Of a stretch of DNA of 64,000 bases, positions 9,840-20,273 are shown piece after piece. Position 1 is the first letter of the stretch; the number at the start of each line of letters is the position of its first letter. Origin of the DNA: Actinomycetes bacterium (GTDB taxonomy: Bacteria; Actinomycetota; Actinomycetes; S36-B12); the NCBI GenBank assembly GCA_024641635.1, contig JAHECS010000011.1, positions 1 through 64,000 of the forward strand, read 5' to 3'. Under the pieces are notes generated by a model, which ran no database searches, was not told the DNA's origin, and was given only the letters and a program-made list of their open reading frames with translations. The position numbers and the translations under genes were made by a program.

Positions 9840-10841
9840 CTAGTGGGAGGACGCCTCGGCCTCGGGGGCCTCGTCCTCGAACATGCTCGTGACGGATCCG
9901 TCGGTGAAGACCTCGGTGATGGCCTTGGCGAGGATCGGCGCGATGGACAGGACGGTCAGCTTCTCGAAGTGCCGATCCGCCGAGATCGGCAGCGTGTTCG
10001 TGACGATGACCTCGGAGATGCGGGACTCCTGCAGCCGCTCGCGTGCCGGGTCGCTGAGGATGCCGTGGGTGGCCGCCACGATGACGTCCTTGGCACCGTT
10101 GTCGAACAGGGTCTCGGCGGCCTTCACGATGGTGCCGCCGGTGTCGATCATGTCGTCGACGAGCACGCAGATGCGGTCCTGCACGTCGCCGACGACCTCG
10201 AACACGCGCACCTGGTTCGGCACGTCGGGATCACGCCGCTTGTGGATGATGGCCAGGGGGGCGCCCAGCACGTCGGTCCACCGCTCCGCCACCCGCACGC
10301 GTCCGGCATCCGGCGACACGACGGTGATCTGCTCGCGAGGGACGCGCGACGAGACGTGCCTGGCGAGCAGGGGCATCGCGAACAGGTGATCGACGGGGCC
10401 GTCGAAGAAGCCCTGGATCTGCGAGGTGTGCAGGTCGACCGTCATGAGCCGGTCCGCACCAGCGGTCTTGAACAGGTCGGCGATGAGGCGTGCGGAGATG
10501 GGCTCACGGCCGCGGTGCTTCTTGTCCTGTCGCGCGTAGCCGTAGAAGGGCACGATCACGGTGATCCGCTTGGCGGACGCCCGCTTCAGCGCGTCGATCA
10601 TGATGAGCTGTTCCATGATCCACTTGTTGATGGGCGTGGTGTGGCTCTGGAGCACGAAGGCGTCCGTGCCGCGCACCGACTCCTGGAAACGGACGAAGAT
10701 CTCGCCGTTCGCGAAGTCGTAGGCGAGGGTCGGCGAGAGGCCGACGCCGAGCTCGTCGGCGACCTCCTGCGCCAGCTCCGGGTATGAACGGCCGGCCAGG
10801 AGGACCAGCCGCTTCTGATTGGGTACCGACAGATGGGGCAC
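9840..10841 (-). CDS. prs: Ribose-phosphate pyrophosphokinase
   Basis: PRPP synthetase motifs (ANGEIFVRFQESVRGTDAFVLQSH, PFYGYARQDKKHRGREPISARLIAD, VLVDDMIDTGGT); GTG start 10841. Confidence 0.95.
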   Translation of the reverse strand: MPHLSVPNQKRLVLLAGRSYPELAQEVADELGVGLSPTLAYDFANGEIFVRFQESVRGTDAFVLQSHTTPINKWIMEQLIMIDALKRASAKRITVIVPFYGYARQDKKHRGREPISARLIADLFKTAGADRLMTVDLHTSQIQGFFDGPVDHLFAMPLLARHVSSRVPREQITVVSPDAGRVRVAERWTDVLGAPLAIIHKRRDPDVPNQVRVFEVVGDVQDRICVLVDDMIDTGGTIVKAAETLFDNGAKDVIVAATHGILSDPARERLQESRISEVIVTNTLPISADRHFEKLTVLSIAPILAKAITEVFTDGSVTSMFEDEAPEAEASSH

Positions 10842-10849
10842 CGGCGCTC

Positions 10850-12322
10850 CTACGCTGACTCGGACGGGTTGTCTGGTGTGGAATCCTGCCCGGCCCGCTC
10901 GGCCGCTTCGGCGGCGGGTGACCCCGGCCGCTTGCGCTCGACCCAGCCGGTGATGTTGCGCTGACGGGCTCGGCCCACGGCCATGGCGCCCGGGGGCACG
11001 TCCTCGGTGATCACCGAGCCGGCCGCGGTGTAGGCGCCGTCGCCGATGGTCACGGGAGCGACGAGCATGGTGTCGCTGCCGACGCGTGCGTGATCCCCGA
11101 CGACCGTGCGGTGCTTCTCGACGCCGTCGTAGTTGACGAAGACCGTGGCGGCCCCGATGTTGGAACCGGCACCGACGTCGGCGTCGCCGACGTACGAGAG
11201 GTGCGGAACCTTCGCCCCGTCGCCGATCGTGGAGTTCTTGATCTCGACATAGGCGCCGGCCTTCGTGCCCCGCCCCAGCACGGTGCCCGGACGCAGGTAG
11301 GTGAACGGCCCCACCCGCGCGCCCTCGCCGACGACTGCCAGCTCGGCCCAGGTGTGGATGACCTCGGCGCCGGGGCCGACCTCGCAGGAGACCAGCGTCG
11401 TGCCGGGTCCCACGACCGCGGCCGCGGCCACGGAGGTAGGGCCACGCAGGGTCACCTGCGGGCGGATCACGACGTCCGGGGCGATGTCGACATCGACGTC
11501 GAGCCATGTCGACGCGGGGTCGAGGATCGATACCCCCTGCCGCATCCAGGACTCGTTGATGCGGTCACGGAGGATGGCGGCCGCCTCCGAGAGCTGCACG
11601 CGGTCGTTGACACCGAGGATCTCGTCGGAGTCGGCGCACAGGGACGCGGAGACGACGTCGCCGTCGCCGCGAAGCAGTCCGACGACGTCGGTGAGGTACT
11701 CCTCGCCCTGGGCGTTGTCACGGGTCAACCTGGTCAGGCACTCGGCCAGGCGCGCCCCGGAGAAGGCGTACATGCCGGAGTTGATCTCGTCGACGCGGCG
11801 CTGCTCGTCATCGGCGTCCTTCTCCTCGACGATCGCCATGACCGAGCCGTCGTCGGCGCGGACGATGCGGCCGTAGCCCGAGGGATCGGTGAGCCTCGCG
11901 GTGAGAACCGTGGCCGTGGCCTCGGTCGACTCGTGCTCGAGGAGCAGGCCGACGAGCGTGCGTCCCGTCAGGAGCGGTGTGTCACCGGTGAGGACCACGA
12001 CCGGTCCGTCCGTCGTGGGGATGCCCCGCTGCGCGAGGTCGGCGAGCGCGATGCGCACGGCATGGCCGGTCCCGTGCTGCTCGTCCTGGACCGTCGTGAT
12101 GGCCCAGGGGGCTATCTCCTCGATGTGCGCGGTGACCTGCTCACGCCCGTGCCCGACCACCACGACGAGGTGGTGCGGCTCGAGGGTCGATGCGGCCTCG
12201 ATGACGTGCCCGACGAGCGAGCGCCCGGCGACGGGGTGAAGGACCTTGGGCGTGGCGGACTTCATCCGCTTGCCCTCACCCGCAGCAAGGATCACGACGA
12301 CGGACGGACGGCTGGTAGCCAC
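10850..12322 (-). CDS. glmU: Bifunctional GlcNAc-1-P uridylyltransferase / glucosamine-1-P acetyltransferase
   Basis: ILAAGEGKRMKSATPKVLHPVAGR nucleotidyltransferase motif plus left-handed beta-helix acetyltransferase domain. Confidence 0.95.
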   Translation of the reverse strand: MATSRPSVVVILAAGEGKRMKSATPKVLHPVAGRSLVGHVIEAASTLEPHHLVVVVGHGREQVTAHIEEIAPWAITTVQDEQHGTGHAVRIALADLAQRGIPTTDGPVVVLTGDTPLLTGRTLVGLLLEHESTEATATVLTARLTDPSGYGRIVRADDGSVMAIVEEKDADDEQRRVDEINSGMYAFSGARLAECLTRLTRDNAQGEEYLTDVVGLLRGDGDVVSASLCADSDEILGVNDRVQLSEAAAILRDRINESWMRQGVSILDPASTWLDVDVDIAPDVVIRPQVTLRGPTSVAAAAVVGPGTTLVSCEVGPGAEVIHTWAELAVVGEGARVGPFTYLRPGTVLGRGTKAGAYVEIKNSTIGDGAKVPHLSYVGDADVGAGSNIGAATVFVNYDGVEKHRTVVGDHARVGSDTMLVAPVTIGDGAYTAAGSVITEDVPPGAMAVGRARQRNITGWVERKRPGSPAAEAAERAGQDSTPDNPSESA

Positions 12323-12509
12323 TTCATTCCTCAGTCGGGTCGGGCGAGGAAGCTCCTCGCGACGGCCGGGGAAGGCACCGTCACCCTACCGCCCTCCCCC
12401 AGCCTGAGGAGGGCCGAGTTCGAGCCGCCCCCTGCGGCCGGGAACGCACCGCGGTTCGTCGCTCGCGCCGGGAGTTGTCGGCTCATCGGCTGACTGCCAC
12501 AGTGGGTGC

Positions 12510-13373
12510 ATGTCGATCGAGGTGAGCGACAGCCGGGAGCAGACCGTGGGCGGGTTCACGGTTCGGCGCGCACTGCCGCGGCGAGGGCGCCGCACCGTCG
12601 GTGCCTGGTGCTTCGCCGACCACATGGGTCCGGCCGACGTCACGGAGGGCAGCGGCCTGGACGTCGGCCCGCACCCGCACATGGGCCTGCAGACCGTGAC
12701 CTGGCTGCTTGACGGCCAGGCTCTCCACAAGGACTCGCTGGGCAGCGAGCAGGTGATCAGTCCCGGGCAGCTGAATCTCATGACCGCGGGCAACGCCGTG
12801 GCTCACGCCGAGGAGGCGACCGGGCAGTACCGCGGGACCCTGGAGGGCATCCAGCTGTGGATCGCCCAGCCCGAAGCCACGAGGAACGGCGCCGCCGCCT
12901 TCGAGCACCATGCCGAACTGCCCCAGGTGGAGCTGGACGGTGGCATGGCGACAGTCCTCGTCGGCGAGCACGAGGGGCTGGCCAGCCCGGCGCGCCACGA
13001 CACGCCCCTCGTCGGCATGGACCTGGACCTTCGCCAGCGCACGCACCTTCCGCTGCGTGCCGACTTCGAGTACGCGCTCATCGTCATGCGCGGGTCCGTG
13101 GCCGTGTCGGGCGAGAAGCTCGTGCCCGGCACGCTCGGCCACCTCGGGACCGGGTTGGACGAGCTCGACGTCGAGGTGGCCGAGGCCTCTCGCGTCATCC
13201 TGCTCGGCGGTGAGCCTTTCGGCGAGCCACTGATGATGTGGTGGAACTTCGTCGCCCGAAGCCGCGCGGAGATCGACGCCGCCTACGCCTCGTGGCGCGA
13301 TCAGGACGACCGCTTCGGCACGGTGAGGTCGTCGCTTCCGCTCATCCCGGCCGACCCGCCGTTCTGGCAGTAG
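12510..13373 (+). CDS. Pirin family protein
   Basis: 287-aa ORF; VGAWCFADHMGPADV, GPHPHMGLQTVTWLLDG, GTLEGIQLWIAQP pirin motifs. Confidence 0.9.
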   Translation: MSIEVSDSREQTVGGFTVRRALPRRGRRTVGAWCFADHMGPADVTEGSGLDVGPHPHMGLQTVTWLLDGQALHKDSLGSEQVISPGQLNLMTAGNAVAHAEEATGQYRGTLEGIQLWIAQPEATRNGAAAFEHHAELPQVELDGGMATVLVGEHEGLASPARHDTPLVGMDLDLRQRTHLPLRADFEYALIVMRGSVAVSGEKLVPGTLGHLGTGLDELDVEVAEASRVILLGGEPFGEPLMMWWNFVARSRAEIDAAYASWRDQDDRFGTVRSSLPLIPADPPFWQ

Positions 13374-13397
13374 GCACGGGCCCCGCGCCGGGGGCCG

Positions 13398-13471
13398 TGG
13401 CTCCCGGGGGAGGAATCGAACCTCCGTTCACGGATTCAAAGTCCGCTGTCCTGCCTCTAGACGACCCGGGA
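13398..13471 (-). tRNA. tRNA-Gln (anticodon TTG), 3' CCA encoded
   Basis: Reverse strand TCCCGGGTCGTCTAGAGGCAGGACAGCGGACTTTGAATCCGTGAACGGAGGTTCGATTCCTCCCCCGGGAGCCA; acceptor, anticodon and T arms pair. Confidence 0.93.
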
Positions 13472-13537
13472 CCGCTGAACCTGAACTCTAGGGCGCCACC
13501 GACGCGTCGCTGCCGTGACCTCCGAGTTGACGGTCGT

Positions 13538-13569
13538 GGTTACGGTACCGTAACCTACGGAACCGTAGG
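13538..13569. promoter_or_regulatory. Two overlapping palindromic operators upstream of desaturase
   Basis: GGTTACGGTACCGTAACC (13538-13555, perfect) and CCTACGGAACCGTAGG (13554-13569). Confidence 0.75.
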
Positions 13570-13601
13570 TACGACGACAGCTGCATCCCCCGAGGAGACT
13601 G

Positions 13602-14600
13602 ATGACCGCGTCACCCGAGACCCTGACCGCTCGCGAGCAGGCCGCCCTGCAGGAGCCGGAACAGATCAACAGCCTCGGAATGCGGATCACGATCGGCGCG
13701 TTCGTCGTCATCCCGCTCCTCGCCGTCGTCGCAGCGATCCCGGTCGCCTGGGGCGGCTGGCTGTCCTGGGTCGACGTCGCCCTGCTCGCGGTGTTCTACG
13801 CCGTCACCGCCATCGGCATCACCGTCGGCTATCACCGCTACTTCACACACGGATCCTTCAAGGGGTCCCGCGCGGTGAAGATCACCCTCGGCATCGTCGG
13901 CTCGATGGCGCTCGAGGGCTCGCTCGACCAGTGGGTGGCGGATCATCGCAAGCACCACAAGTACTCCGACGAGGTCGGCGACCCGCACTCCCCGTGGCGG
14001 TTCGGCACGACCAAGCGCGCCGTTGCGAAGGGCCTGTACTACGCCCACGTCGGGTGGCTGTTCGACGCGTCGAACACCCCGATCGCCAAGTACGCACCAG
14101 ACATCGCTGCGGACAAGGACCTGAAGGCGATCTCGCGCTGGTTCCCCGCGATCGTCACCACCACGCTGCTCCTGCCGGCACTGCTCGGCGGCCTGCTGAC
14201 GTGGTCGTGGATGGGGGCACTCACCGCGTTCTTCTGGGCCAGCCTCGTGCGCGTCGCCCTCGTCCACCACGTGACCTGGTCGATCAACTCGATCTGCCAC
14301 GTCTACGGCGTCCGGCCCTTCGAGTCGCGTGACCTCTCGAGCAACGTCTGGTGGCTGGCGATCCCGTCCATGGGCGAGTCGTGGCACAGCCTGCACCATG
14401 CCGAGCCGACCTCGGCCCGTCACGGGGTCCTCAAGGGGCAGGTCGACCTGAGCGCCGTGCTCATCCGCACCCTCGAGCGGGCCGGCATCGTGCACGACGT
14501 GCGCTGGCCCAAGCCCGAGCGCGTCGTCGCGAAGCTCAAGGACCCGTCGATGGCCCGTCGGGTGCGCGGCTACCGCACCCCCGCGACCGTCGAGGCCTAG
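13602..14600 (+). CDS. Acyl-CoA / fatty acid desaturase
   Basis: His boxes HRYFTH, HRKHH and WHSLHH with hydrophobic segments. Confidence 0.93.
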   Translation: MTASPETLTAREQAALQEPEQINSLGMRITIGAFVVIPLLAVVAAIPVAWGGWLSWVDVALLAVFYAVTAIGITVGYHRYFTHGSFKGSRAVKITLGIVGSMALEGSLDQWVADHRKHHKYSDEVGDPHSPWRFGTTKRAVAKGLYYAHVGWLFDASNTPIAKYAPDIAADKDLKAISRWFPAIVTTTLLLPALLGGLLTWSWMGALTAFFWASLVRVALVHHVTWSINSICHVYGVRPFESRDLSSNVWWLAIPSMGESWHSLHHAEPTSARHGVLKGQVDLSAVLIRTLERAGIVHDVRWPKPERVVAKLKDPSMARRVRGYRTPATVEA

Positions 14601-14607
14601 GCCCACG

Positions 14608-15360
14608 ATGACGACTCCCCCCGATGCCGCCGCCACAGCGGCCGACAACGTCACCGACATCACCGAGCTCACCCGCCGGGAGCCGCGTCGTCCCGTGACG
14701 CGCGAGCGCGTGCGCATGAGCGGCCAGGAGCGCCGCGAGCAGCTGCTCGACGTGGGGCGACGGCTGTTCGCCGAGAAGGGCTTTGAGGCCGTCAGCGTCG
14801 AGGAGATCGCGGCCAAGGCCGGCGTCTCGAAGCCGGTCGTGTACGAGCACTTCGGTGGCAAGGAGGGCCTGTACGCAGTGGTCGTCGACCGCGAGATGAG
14901 CTATCTCCTGGTCAGCATCACCGACGCTCTCGGCGACGACGACGGCCGCGCCGAGCCGGTCGATGCGCGGACGCTGCTGGAGCGGGCCGGGATGGCGCTG
15001 TTCGACTACATCGACCGGTACCCCGACGGCTTCCGCATCCTCGTCCGCGACACGCCCGTGAGCCGCGACGCCGACTCGGGGCCCGAGCCGATCCGTGGGA
15101 CGTTCGCCGGCCTTCTCGTCGACGTGGCCGCGCGCGTCGACGACCTTCTCGCCACCCAGTTCAAGGCGCACAAGCTCAACCCGAAGTGGGCGCCCCTGTA
15201 CTCGCAGATGCTGGTCGGGATGGTCGCCCAGACGGGCCAGTGGTGGCTCGACGTCCGCAAGCCCAAGAAGGAGGAGGTCGTCGCCCACCTCGTCAATCTG
15301 GCGTGGAACGGCCTGCAGAACCTCGAGCCCAAGCCTCGGCCCGTTCGCCACACGCCGTAG
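14608..15360 (+). CDS. TetR/AcrR family transcriptional regulator
   Basis: N-terminal HTH: RREQLLDVGRRLFAEKGFEAVSVEEIAAKAGVSKPVVYEHFGGKEGLYA. Confidence 0.95.
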   Translation: MTTPPDAAATAADNVTDITELTRREPRRPVTRERVRMSGQERREQLLDVGRRLFAEKGFEAVSVEEIAAKAGVSKPVVYEHFGGKEGLYAVVVDREMSYLLVSITDALGDDDGRAEPVDARTLLERAGMALFDYIDRYPDGFRILVRDTPVSRDADSGPEPIRGTFAGLLVDVAARVDDLLATQFKAHKLNPKWAPLYSQMLVGMVAQTGQWWLDVRKPKKEEVVAHLVNLAWNGLQNLEPKPRPVRHTP

Positions 15361-15406
15361 CCGGGATGCGGCGGCACTGCCGCGCAGGTATCTCGCCGGC
15401 TGGGAA

Positions 15407-15430
15407 TCTTGACGTCAAGAATCTTGACGT
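15407..15430. promoter_or_regulatory. MarR-type operator overlapping predicted promoter
   Basis: TCTTGACGTCAAGA perfect palindrome (15407-15420) followed by a repeated half-site ATCTTGACGT (15421-15430). Confidence 0.7.
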
Positions 15431-15441
15431 AGCATGACGGC

Positions 15442-15939
15442 ATGACCACGGCGCCGGACGAGGTGGATCGCATCACCGCCGCCTGGCAGCGTGAGCGCCC
15501 CGATCTGGACGTGGCGCCACTCCAGGTGCTGTCCCGCGTCTCGCGCCTCGCTCGGCACCTCGACCTCGCCCGCCGGCAGTCCTTCGCCGCGCACTCCCTC
15601 GAGCCCTGGGAGTTCGACGTCCTGGCCGCGCTGCGCAGGTCCGGCACGCCGTACGCCCTCTCCCCCGGCCAGCTCGGCAGCGAGACCCATGTGACCAGCG
15701 GGACGATGACGAATCGCATCGACCGCCTCGAGGACCGTCACCTGGTTCGTCGCGAGCCCGACCCTGCGGATCGCCGCGGGGTGCGTGTCGTCCTCACCGA
15801 CGACGGACGCACGGCCGTCGACAACGCCCTGCTCGACCTCATCGACCGGGAGCACGACCTGCTCGCCGACCTGCCCCCGGAGTCCCAGGTCGAGCTCGCC
15901 GCCCTGCTGAGGCAGCTGGTCCGCGCGTTCGGCGGCTAG
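15442..15939 (+). CDS. MarR family transcriptional regulator
   Basis: wHTH: LGSETHVTSGTMTNRIDRLEDRHLVRREPDPADRRGVRVVLTDDGR. Confidence 0.93.
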   Translation: MTTAPDEVDRITAAWQRERPDLDVAPLQVLSRVSRLARHLDLARRQSFAAHSLEPWEFDVLAALRRSGTPYALSPGQLGSETHVTSGTMTNRIDRLEDRHLVRREPDPADRRGVRVVLTDDGRTAVDNALLDLIDREHDLLADLPPESQVELAALLRQLVRAFGG

Positions 15940-16700
15940 CGCTTCGCGAAGTACCTCTCGATGCCCGCGAGCAGCCACCTCGCGTACTGACGCTGCCCCG
16001 AGGCCGAGCTCATCCGCCGTGCCTCGACGGCGTTGCGCATGTTGCCCAGTTCGACGGTGACCGACGGGACGTTGCTGAAGTTCAGCCCCGTCGTGTCCCG
16101 GGAGATCATCAGCTGGCCCGACACGTAGTTGGAGGGAGTGGCTCCCGCAGCTGTCATCCCAGCGATCATCGCGTTCGCCAGCCTGCGTCCCGGCTTGACG
16201 ACGTCCTCGGTCCAGCCCTTCACGAGTCCCGGTGCCATGACGAAGAAGCCCTTGTCCCGCGCCGGAGCACCGTCCGCGTGGATGTTGATCATCACGTCGG
16301 CGCCGATCCGGTTGGCCTGCTTGGCGCGATTCCACACGCAGGGACCCCACGCGTCATACGAGTTCGTCGACCGCGTCATCTGCACGCGCGCACCGGCGTT
16401 CTCGAGCAGCCGCTTCAGGCGCGTGGCGACGCGCCAGTTGAACGTCGCCTCGGGGAAGCCGGCGTTCGTCGCCGTGCCCGTGGTGTTGCAGCCCTTGACG
16501 ATGGTGCCGTTGAACTTCGTCTGCGCCATCTGCTTGGCGAAGCGGGGGTTGGAGTTCCCCAGCTGGTGGCCTGGGTCCAGCAGGATGAGCCTGCCCTCGA
16601 GCGGGCGGTCGGGAGCTGCCGGCACCACCGCGGAGGCGGGACCGGCAGCGACCGCCAGCGCGATCCCCACTGCCACGATCGCGCCCCACGTGCGCTTCAC
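15936..16700 (-). CDS. N-acetylmuramoyl-L-alanine amidase (Amidase_3 family), secreted
   Basis: Signal peptide; LILLDPGHQ, DVMINIHADGA, VTVELGNMRN motifs. Confidence 0.88.
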   Translation of the reverse strand: MKRTWGAIVAVGIALAVAAGPASAVVPAAPDRPLEGRLILLDPGHQLGNSNPRFAKQMAQTKFNGTIVKGCNTTGTATNAGFPEATFNWRVATRLKRLLENAGARVQMTRSTNSYDAWGPCVWNRAKQANRIGADVMINIHADGAPARDKGFFVMAPGLVKGWTEDVVKPGRRLANAMIAGMTAAGATPSNYVSGQLMISRDTTGLNFSNVPSVTVELGNMRNAVEARRMSSASGQRQYARWLLAGIERYFAKR

Positions 16701-17200
16701 AGCACCGCCAGCATCCGGTGGTTTCCCAGCGTGTTCGGCTTCACGCGCTCAAGGCCGAGGAACTCCGCGACGCCCTCGTCGTACGACTGCAGCAGCTGTT
16801 CGTAGACGTCGTGGTCGACCGGGGTGTCGTCGATCTCGGCGAAGCCGTGCGCCTCGAAGAACCGCACCATGAAGGTCAGGCAGAACACGCGCTTGACGCC
16901 GACGCCCCGCGCACGTTCGACGAGCGCGGCCAGCAGGGCCGAGCCGACGCCCCTCCCCGTGAACGCGGGGTCGACGGCAAGAGTGCGGACCTCCGCAAGG
17001 TCCTCCCACATGATGTGGAGGGCGCCGCAGCCGATGACCTGGCCGTCCATCTCCGCGACCAGGAACTCCTGAACGCTCTCGAAGAGCGTCACCGTGGCCT
17101 TCGACAGCAGCCGACCGTCCGTCGAGTACGTGTCGATGAACTGCCGGATGGTCCGCACGTCCGTCGTGCGGGCCGGCCTGATGAGCAGGTCGCCGGTCAT
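16697..17200 (-). CDS. Amino-acid N-acetyltransferase (GNAT, ArgA-like)
   Basis: [57 protein letters not shown]. Confidence 0.85.
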   Translation of the reverse strand: MTGDLLIRPARTTDVRTIRQFIDTYSTDGRLLSKATVTLFESVQEFLVAEMDGQVIGCGALHIMWEDLAEVRTLAVDPAFTGRGVGSALLAALVERARGVGVKRVFCLTFMVRFFEAHGFAEIDDTPVDHDVYEQLLQSYDEGVAEFLGLERVKPNTLGNHRMLAVL

Positions 17201-18759
17201 GGTCGCCCTTCGGCCCCATGCTCGCGCTCGTGACCTCGCCCCTCGGGCTTCACGAGCGGGAAGAGGATCGTCTCGCGGATCCCCAGCCCGGTCAGCGCCA
17301 TGAGCATCCGGTCGATGCCGAGTCCGACGCCGCCCATCGGCGGCATGCCCTGCTCCATGGCCCGCAGGAAGTCCTCGTCCAGGTGCATGGCCTCGACGTC
17401 TCCGCGGTCGGCGAGCGCCGCCTGCTCCATGAGCCGCTCCCGCTGGATCACCGGATCGATGAGCTCGGAGTAGCCGGTGCCCGACTCGGCGCCATTGATG
17501 TAGAGGTCCCACTTCTCGACGACGCCGGGCTTGGTCCGGTGCCCGCGCACGAGCGGGGACGTGTCGACGGGGTAGTCCATGACGAACGTGGGCGTCGTGA
17601 ACGAGGACACGACATGGTGCTCGAAGAGCTCCTCCACGAGCTTTCCGGGCACCGCGGTCGGGTGGAACTCGATGCCATCGCGCCCGCACAGCTCGACCAG
17701 GTGCTCACGAGGCGTGCTCGGCGTGATCTCCTCGCCGATGGCCGCCGAGAGTGACTCGTAGAGGTCCACCTGGGGCCAGATGCCGGAGAGGTCCAGCACC
17801 GAGCCGTCATGGTGCTCGACCACGAGCGACCCGCAGGCGGCCACCGCGGCCTCCTGGTAGATCTCGCGCGTGAGCGTCGCCATGCCCTGGTAGTCGGAGT
17901 AGGCCTGGTAGAACTCGAGCATCGTGAACTCCGGCGAGTGCGTGCGGTCCGCGCCCTCGTTGCGGAAGTTGCGATTGACCTCGAACACGCGCTCGAGCCC
18001 GCCCACCACCGCGCGCTTGAGGAAGAGCTCCGGCGCGATTCGCAGGTACACGTCGATGTCGAACGCATTCGAGTGGGTGACGAAGGGTCGGGCCGCTGCC
18101 CCGCCGTGCAGCGTCTGCAGCATCGGCGTCTCGATCTCCAGGAAGCCCCTGCCCGCCATGCTGTTCCGGATCGATGACACCACGGCCACCCGCGTTCGGG
18201 CGACCTGCTGCGCCTCGGCGCGCGTGATGAGGTCGACGTAGCGCTGGCGGACCCGTGTCTCCTCGTTCAGCGGCTTGTGCGCCACCGGGAGCGGGCGGAG
18301 GGCCTTCGACGCCATCCGCCACTCGTCCGCCAGCACCGACAGCTCGCCGCGGCGGCTCGAGATGACCTCTCCGGCCACGAACACGTGGTCGCCGATGTCG
18401 ACGAGGTCCTTCCAGTCGGCCAGCTGCTGCTCGCCGACGTTGGCCAGCGAGATCATCGCCTGGATCTCGGCGCCATCTCCGGCCCTGAGGGTCGCGAAAC
18501 AGAGCTTGCCGGTGTTGCGGGAGAAGATGACGCGCCCGGCCAGCCCGACCCGCGATCCGGTGGACGTGTCGGCCGGCAGGTCGGGATGGGCTGCACGCAC
18601 CTCGGCGATGGTCGTGGTCAGGGGTAGGCCGATGGCATAGGGCTCCATGCCTCGCGACGCCAGCAGCTCGCGCTTCTCGCGCCTGATGCGCATCTGCTCC
18701 GGCAGGTCGTCATCGGCTTCGCTGGGCGCCGCGGCAGCGCTCGTCGCTTCGGTCGTCAC
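17197..18759 (-). CDS. lysS: Lysine--tRNA ligase, class II
   Basis: Class II aaRS motifs ([40 protein letters not shown]); GTG start 18759. Confidence 0.93.
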   Translation of the reverse strand: MTTEATSAAAAPSEADDDLPEQMRIRREKRELLASRGMEPYAIGLPLTTTIAEVRAAHPDLPADTSTGSRVGLAGRVIFSRNTGKLCFATLRAGDGAEIQAMISLANVGEQQLADWKDLVDIGDHVFVAGEVISSRRGELSVLADEWRMASKALRPLPVAHKPLNEETRVRQRYVDLITRAEAQQVARTRVAVVSSIRNSMAGRGFLEIETPMLQTLHGGAAARPFVTHSNAFDIDVYLRIAPELFLKRAVVGGLERVFEVNRNFRNEGADRTHSPEFTMLEFYQAYSDYQGMATLTREIYQEAAVAACGSLVVEHHDGSVLDLSGIWPQVDLYESLSAAIGEEITPSTPREHLVELCGRDGIEFHPTAVPGKLVEELFEHHVVSSFTTPTFVMDYPVDTSPLVRGHRTKPGVVEKWDLYINGAESGTGYSELIDPVIQRERLMEQAALADRGDVEAMHLDEDFLRAMEQGMPPMGGVGLGIDRMLMALTGLGIRETILFPLVKPEGRGHEREHGAEGRP

Positions 18760-18792
18760 AGCGCCCAAGGCTATGCCTCGTAGGCTGCGCGC

Positions 18793-19509
18793 ATGAGCAA
18801 CGGCCCCGGCGGTGCACACGGCTGGTCCACCCCCGGCCCGATCCGCGGGGTGATCTTCGACGTCCACTCGACCCTCGTCGACCAGGGTGACGCCACCGCA
18901 TGGCTCGACGCCGCCCTCGCCGTGGCTCCGCACCCCTTGTCCGAGGCCGAGCGAGCCGCGCTGCTCGGCTTTCTCGACCGCATCTGGGAGGGGGCTCGGG
19001 TCAGCGATCCCGAGAGCAGCCGCGATCTCTCCTTCGAGGCGCATGCGCGGGTGTTCCATGGCCTGCTCGACGCCGGACCGGGCGTGGACCGTGCCCTTGG
19101 AGACGCGCTCTACGACGTCATGCTCGACACGTGGCACGCGTACGACGATGCCGTGCCCACGTTGCGTGCGCTTCGCGGTGCCGGGATCGGCACGTGCCTC
19201 CTCTCGAACGCGGGGGTGCCGATCCGGACCGTCCTGGACCGGGACGGCCTGACACCGTGGTGCGATGAGATCGTGCTGTCCTACGAGGTCGGCTTCGTGA
19301 AGCCCGACCCGCGGATCTTCGAGGCCTCCCTGGCAGCCCTGGACCTGCCTGCCAGCGACGTCCTCATGGTTGGCGACAACGCCAACGACGACGGTGGCGG
19401 AACCCACCTGGGCCTGCGGACGCTCATCCTTCCGCGCACGAGCGGGCCCGTCCACGGGCTGGACGCCGTGCTCGCCCTCGTCGAGGGCGTCAACGCGCGA
19501 CGTGGCTAG
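18793..19509 (+). CDS. HAD family hydrolase
   Basis: [31 protein letters not shown] motifs; first motif DVHST instead of DxDxT. Confidence 0.85.
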   Translation: MSNGPGGAHGWSTPGPIRGVIFDVHSTLVDQGDATAWLDAALAVAPHPLSEAERAALLGFLDRIWEGARVSDPESSRDLSFEAHARVFHGLLDAGPGVDRALGDALYDVMLDTWHAYDDAVPTLRALRGAGIGTCLLSNAGVPIRTVLDRDGLTPWCDEIVLSYEVGFVKPDPRIFEASLAALDLPASDVLMVGDNANDDGGGTHLGLRTLILPRTSGPVHGLDAVLALVEGVNARRG

Positions 19510-20273
19510 CGCAGGTCGGCGTTCTTCGCGTAGACCAGCCGCAGCCCGGTGAGCGTGAGCTCCGGATCATGGTGCGTGATCGTCTGCGACTCCGGGACGA
19601 CGATGGGCGCCAGCCCCCCGGTAGCGACCACGGCCGTGACCTCGCCCAGCTCGTCGACGATCCGGTCGACGAGCCCGTCCACCTGACCCGCGAACCCGTA
19701 GAGAGCTCCCGACTGCAGCGCCTCCACGGTGTTCTTGCCGATCACCGAGCGAGGCCGCACCAGTTCCACCCTGCGCAGCTGGGCAGCGCGCGAGGCCAGT
19801 GCCTCGATCGAGATCTCGATGCCCGGGGCCAGCGCCCCACCAAGGAACTCCCCCTTGGCGGAGACGACGTCGAGGTTCGTGGACGTGCCGAAGTCGACGA
19901 CGATGCACGGTCCGCCGTACTGGTGGTGCGCGGCGATGGTGTTGACGATGCGGTCGGCGCCCACCTCCTTGGGGTTGTCCGTGAGCACGGGCACGCCGGT
20001 CTTGGTCCCGGGCTCGACGATCACCGTGGGCACCTCGTCGAAGTAGCGCCCCAGCATGACGCGCATCTCACGCAGGACGGAGGGCACTGTGCTGCACAGC
20101 GCGATCCCCGTGATGTCGCTCGCGTCTCCGGCCAGCAGCCCGCGGTAGGTGAGGGCCATCTCGTCCGCTGTCGTGCGGGCATCGGTCTTGATCCGCCACG
20201 ACGAGGCCAGGTCGTCGCCGTCGAACAGGCCGAAGACGGTGTTGGTGTTGCCGACGTCGATCGCGAGCAGCAC
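19506..20273 (-). CDS. coaX: Type III pantothenate kinase
   Basis: [41 protein letters not shown]. Confidence 0.95.
   Translation of the reverse strand: MLLAIDVGNTNTVFGLFDGDDLASSWRIKTDARTTADEMALTYRGLLAGDASDITGIALCSTVPSVLREMRVMLGRYFDEVPTVIVEPGTKTGVPVLTDNPKEVGADRIVNTIAAHHQYGGPCIVVDFGTSTNLDVVSAKGEFLGGALAPGIEISIEALASRAAQLRRVELVRPRSVIGKNTVEALQSGALYGFAGQVDGLVDRIVDELGEVTAVVATGGLAPIVVPESQTITHHDPELTLTGLRLVYAKNADLR

Noticed and set aside
16697-17689. 330-aa upstream-extended acetyltransferase frame
   Set aside because: Extension lies antisense/out of frame within lysS; GNAT fold begins at ATG 17200
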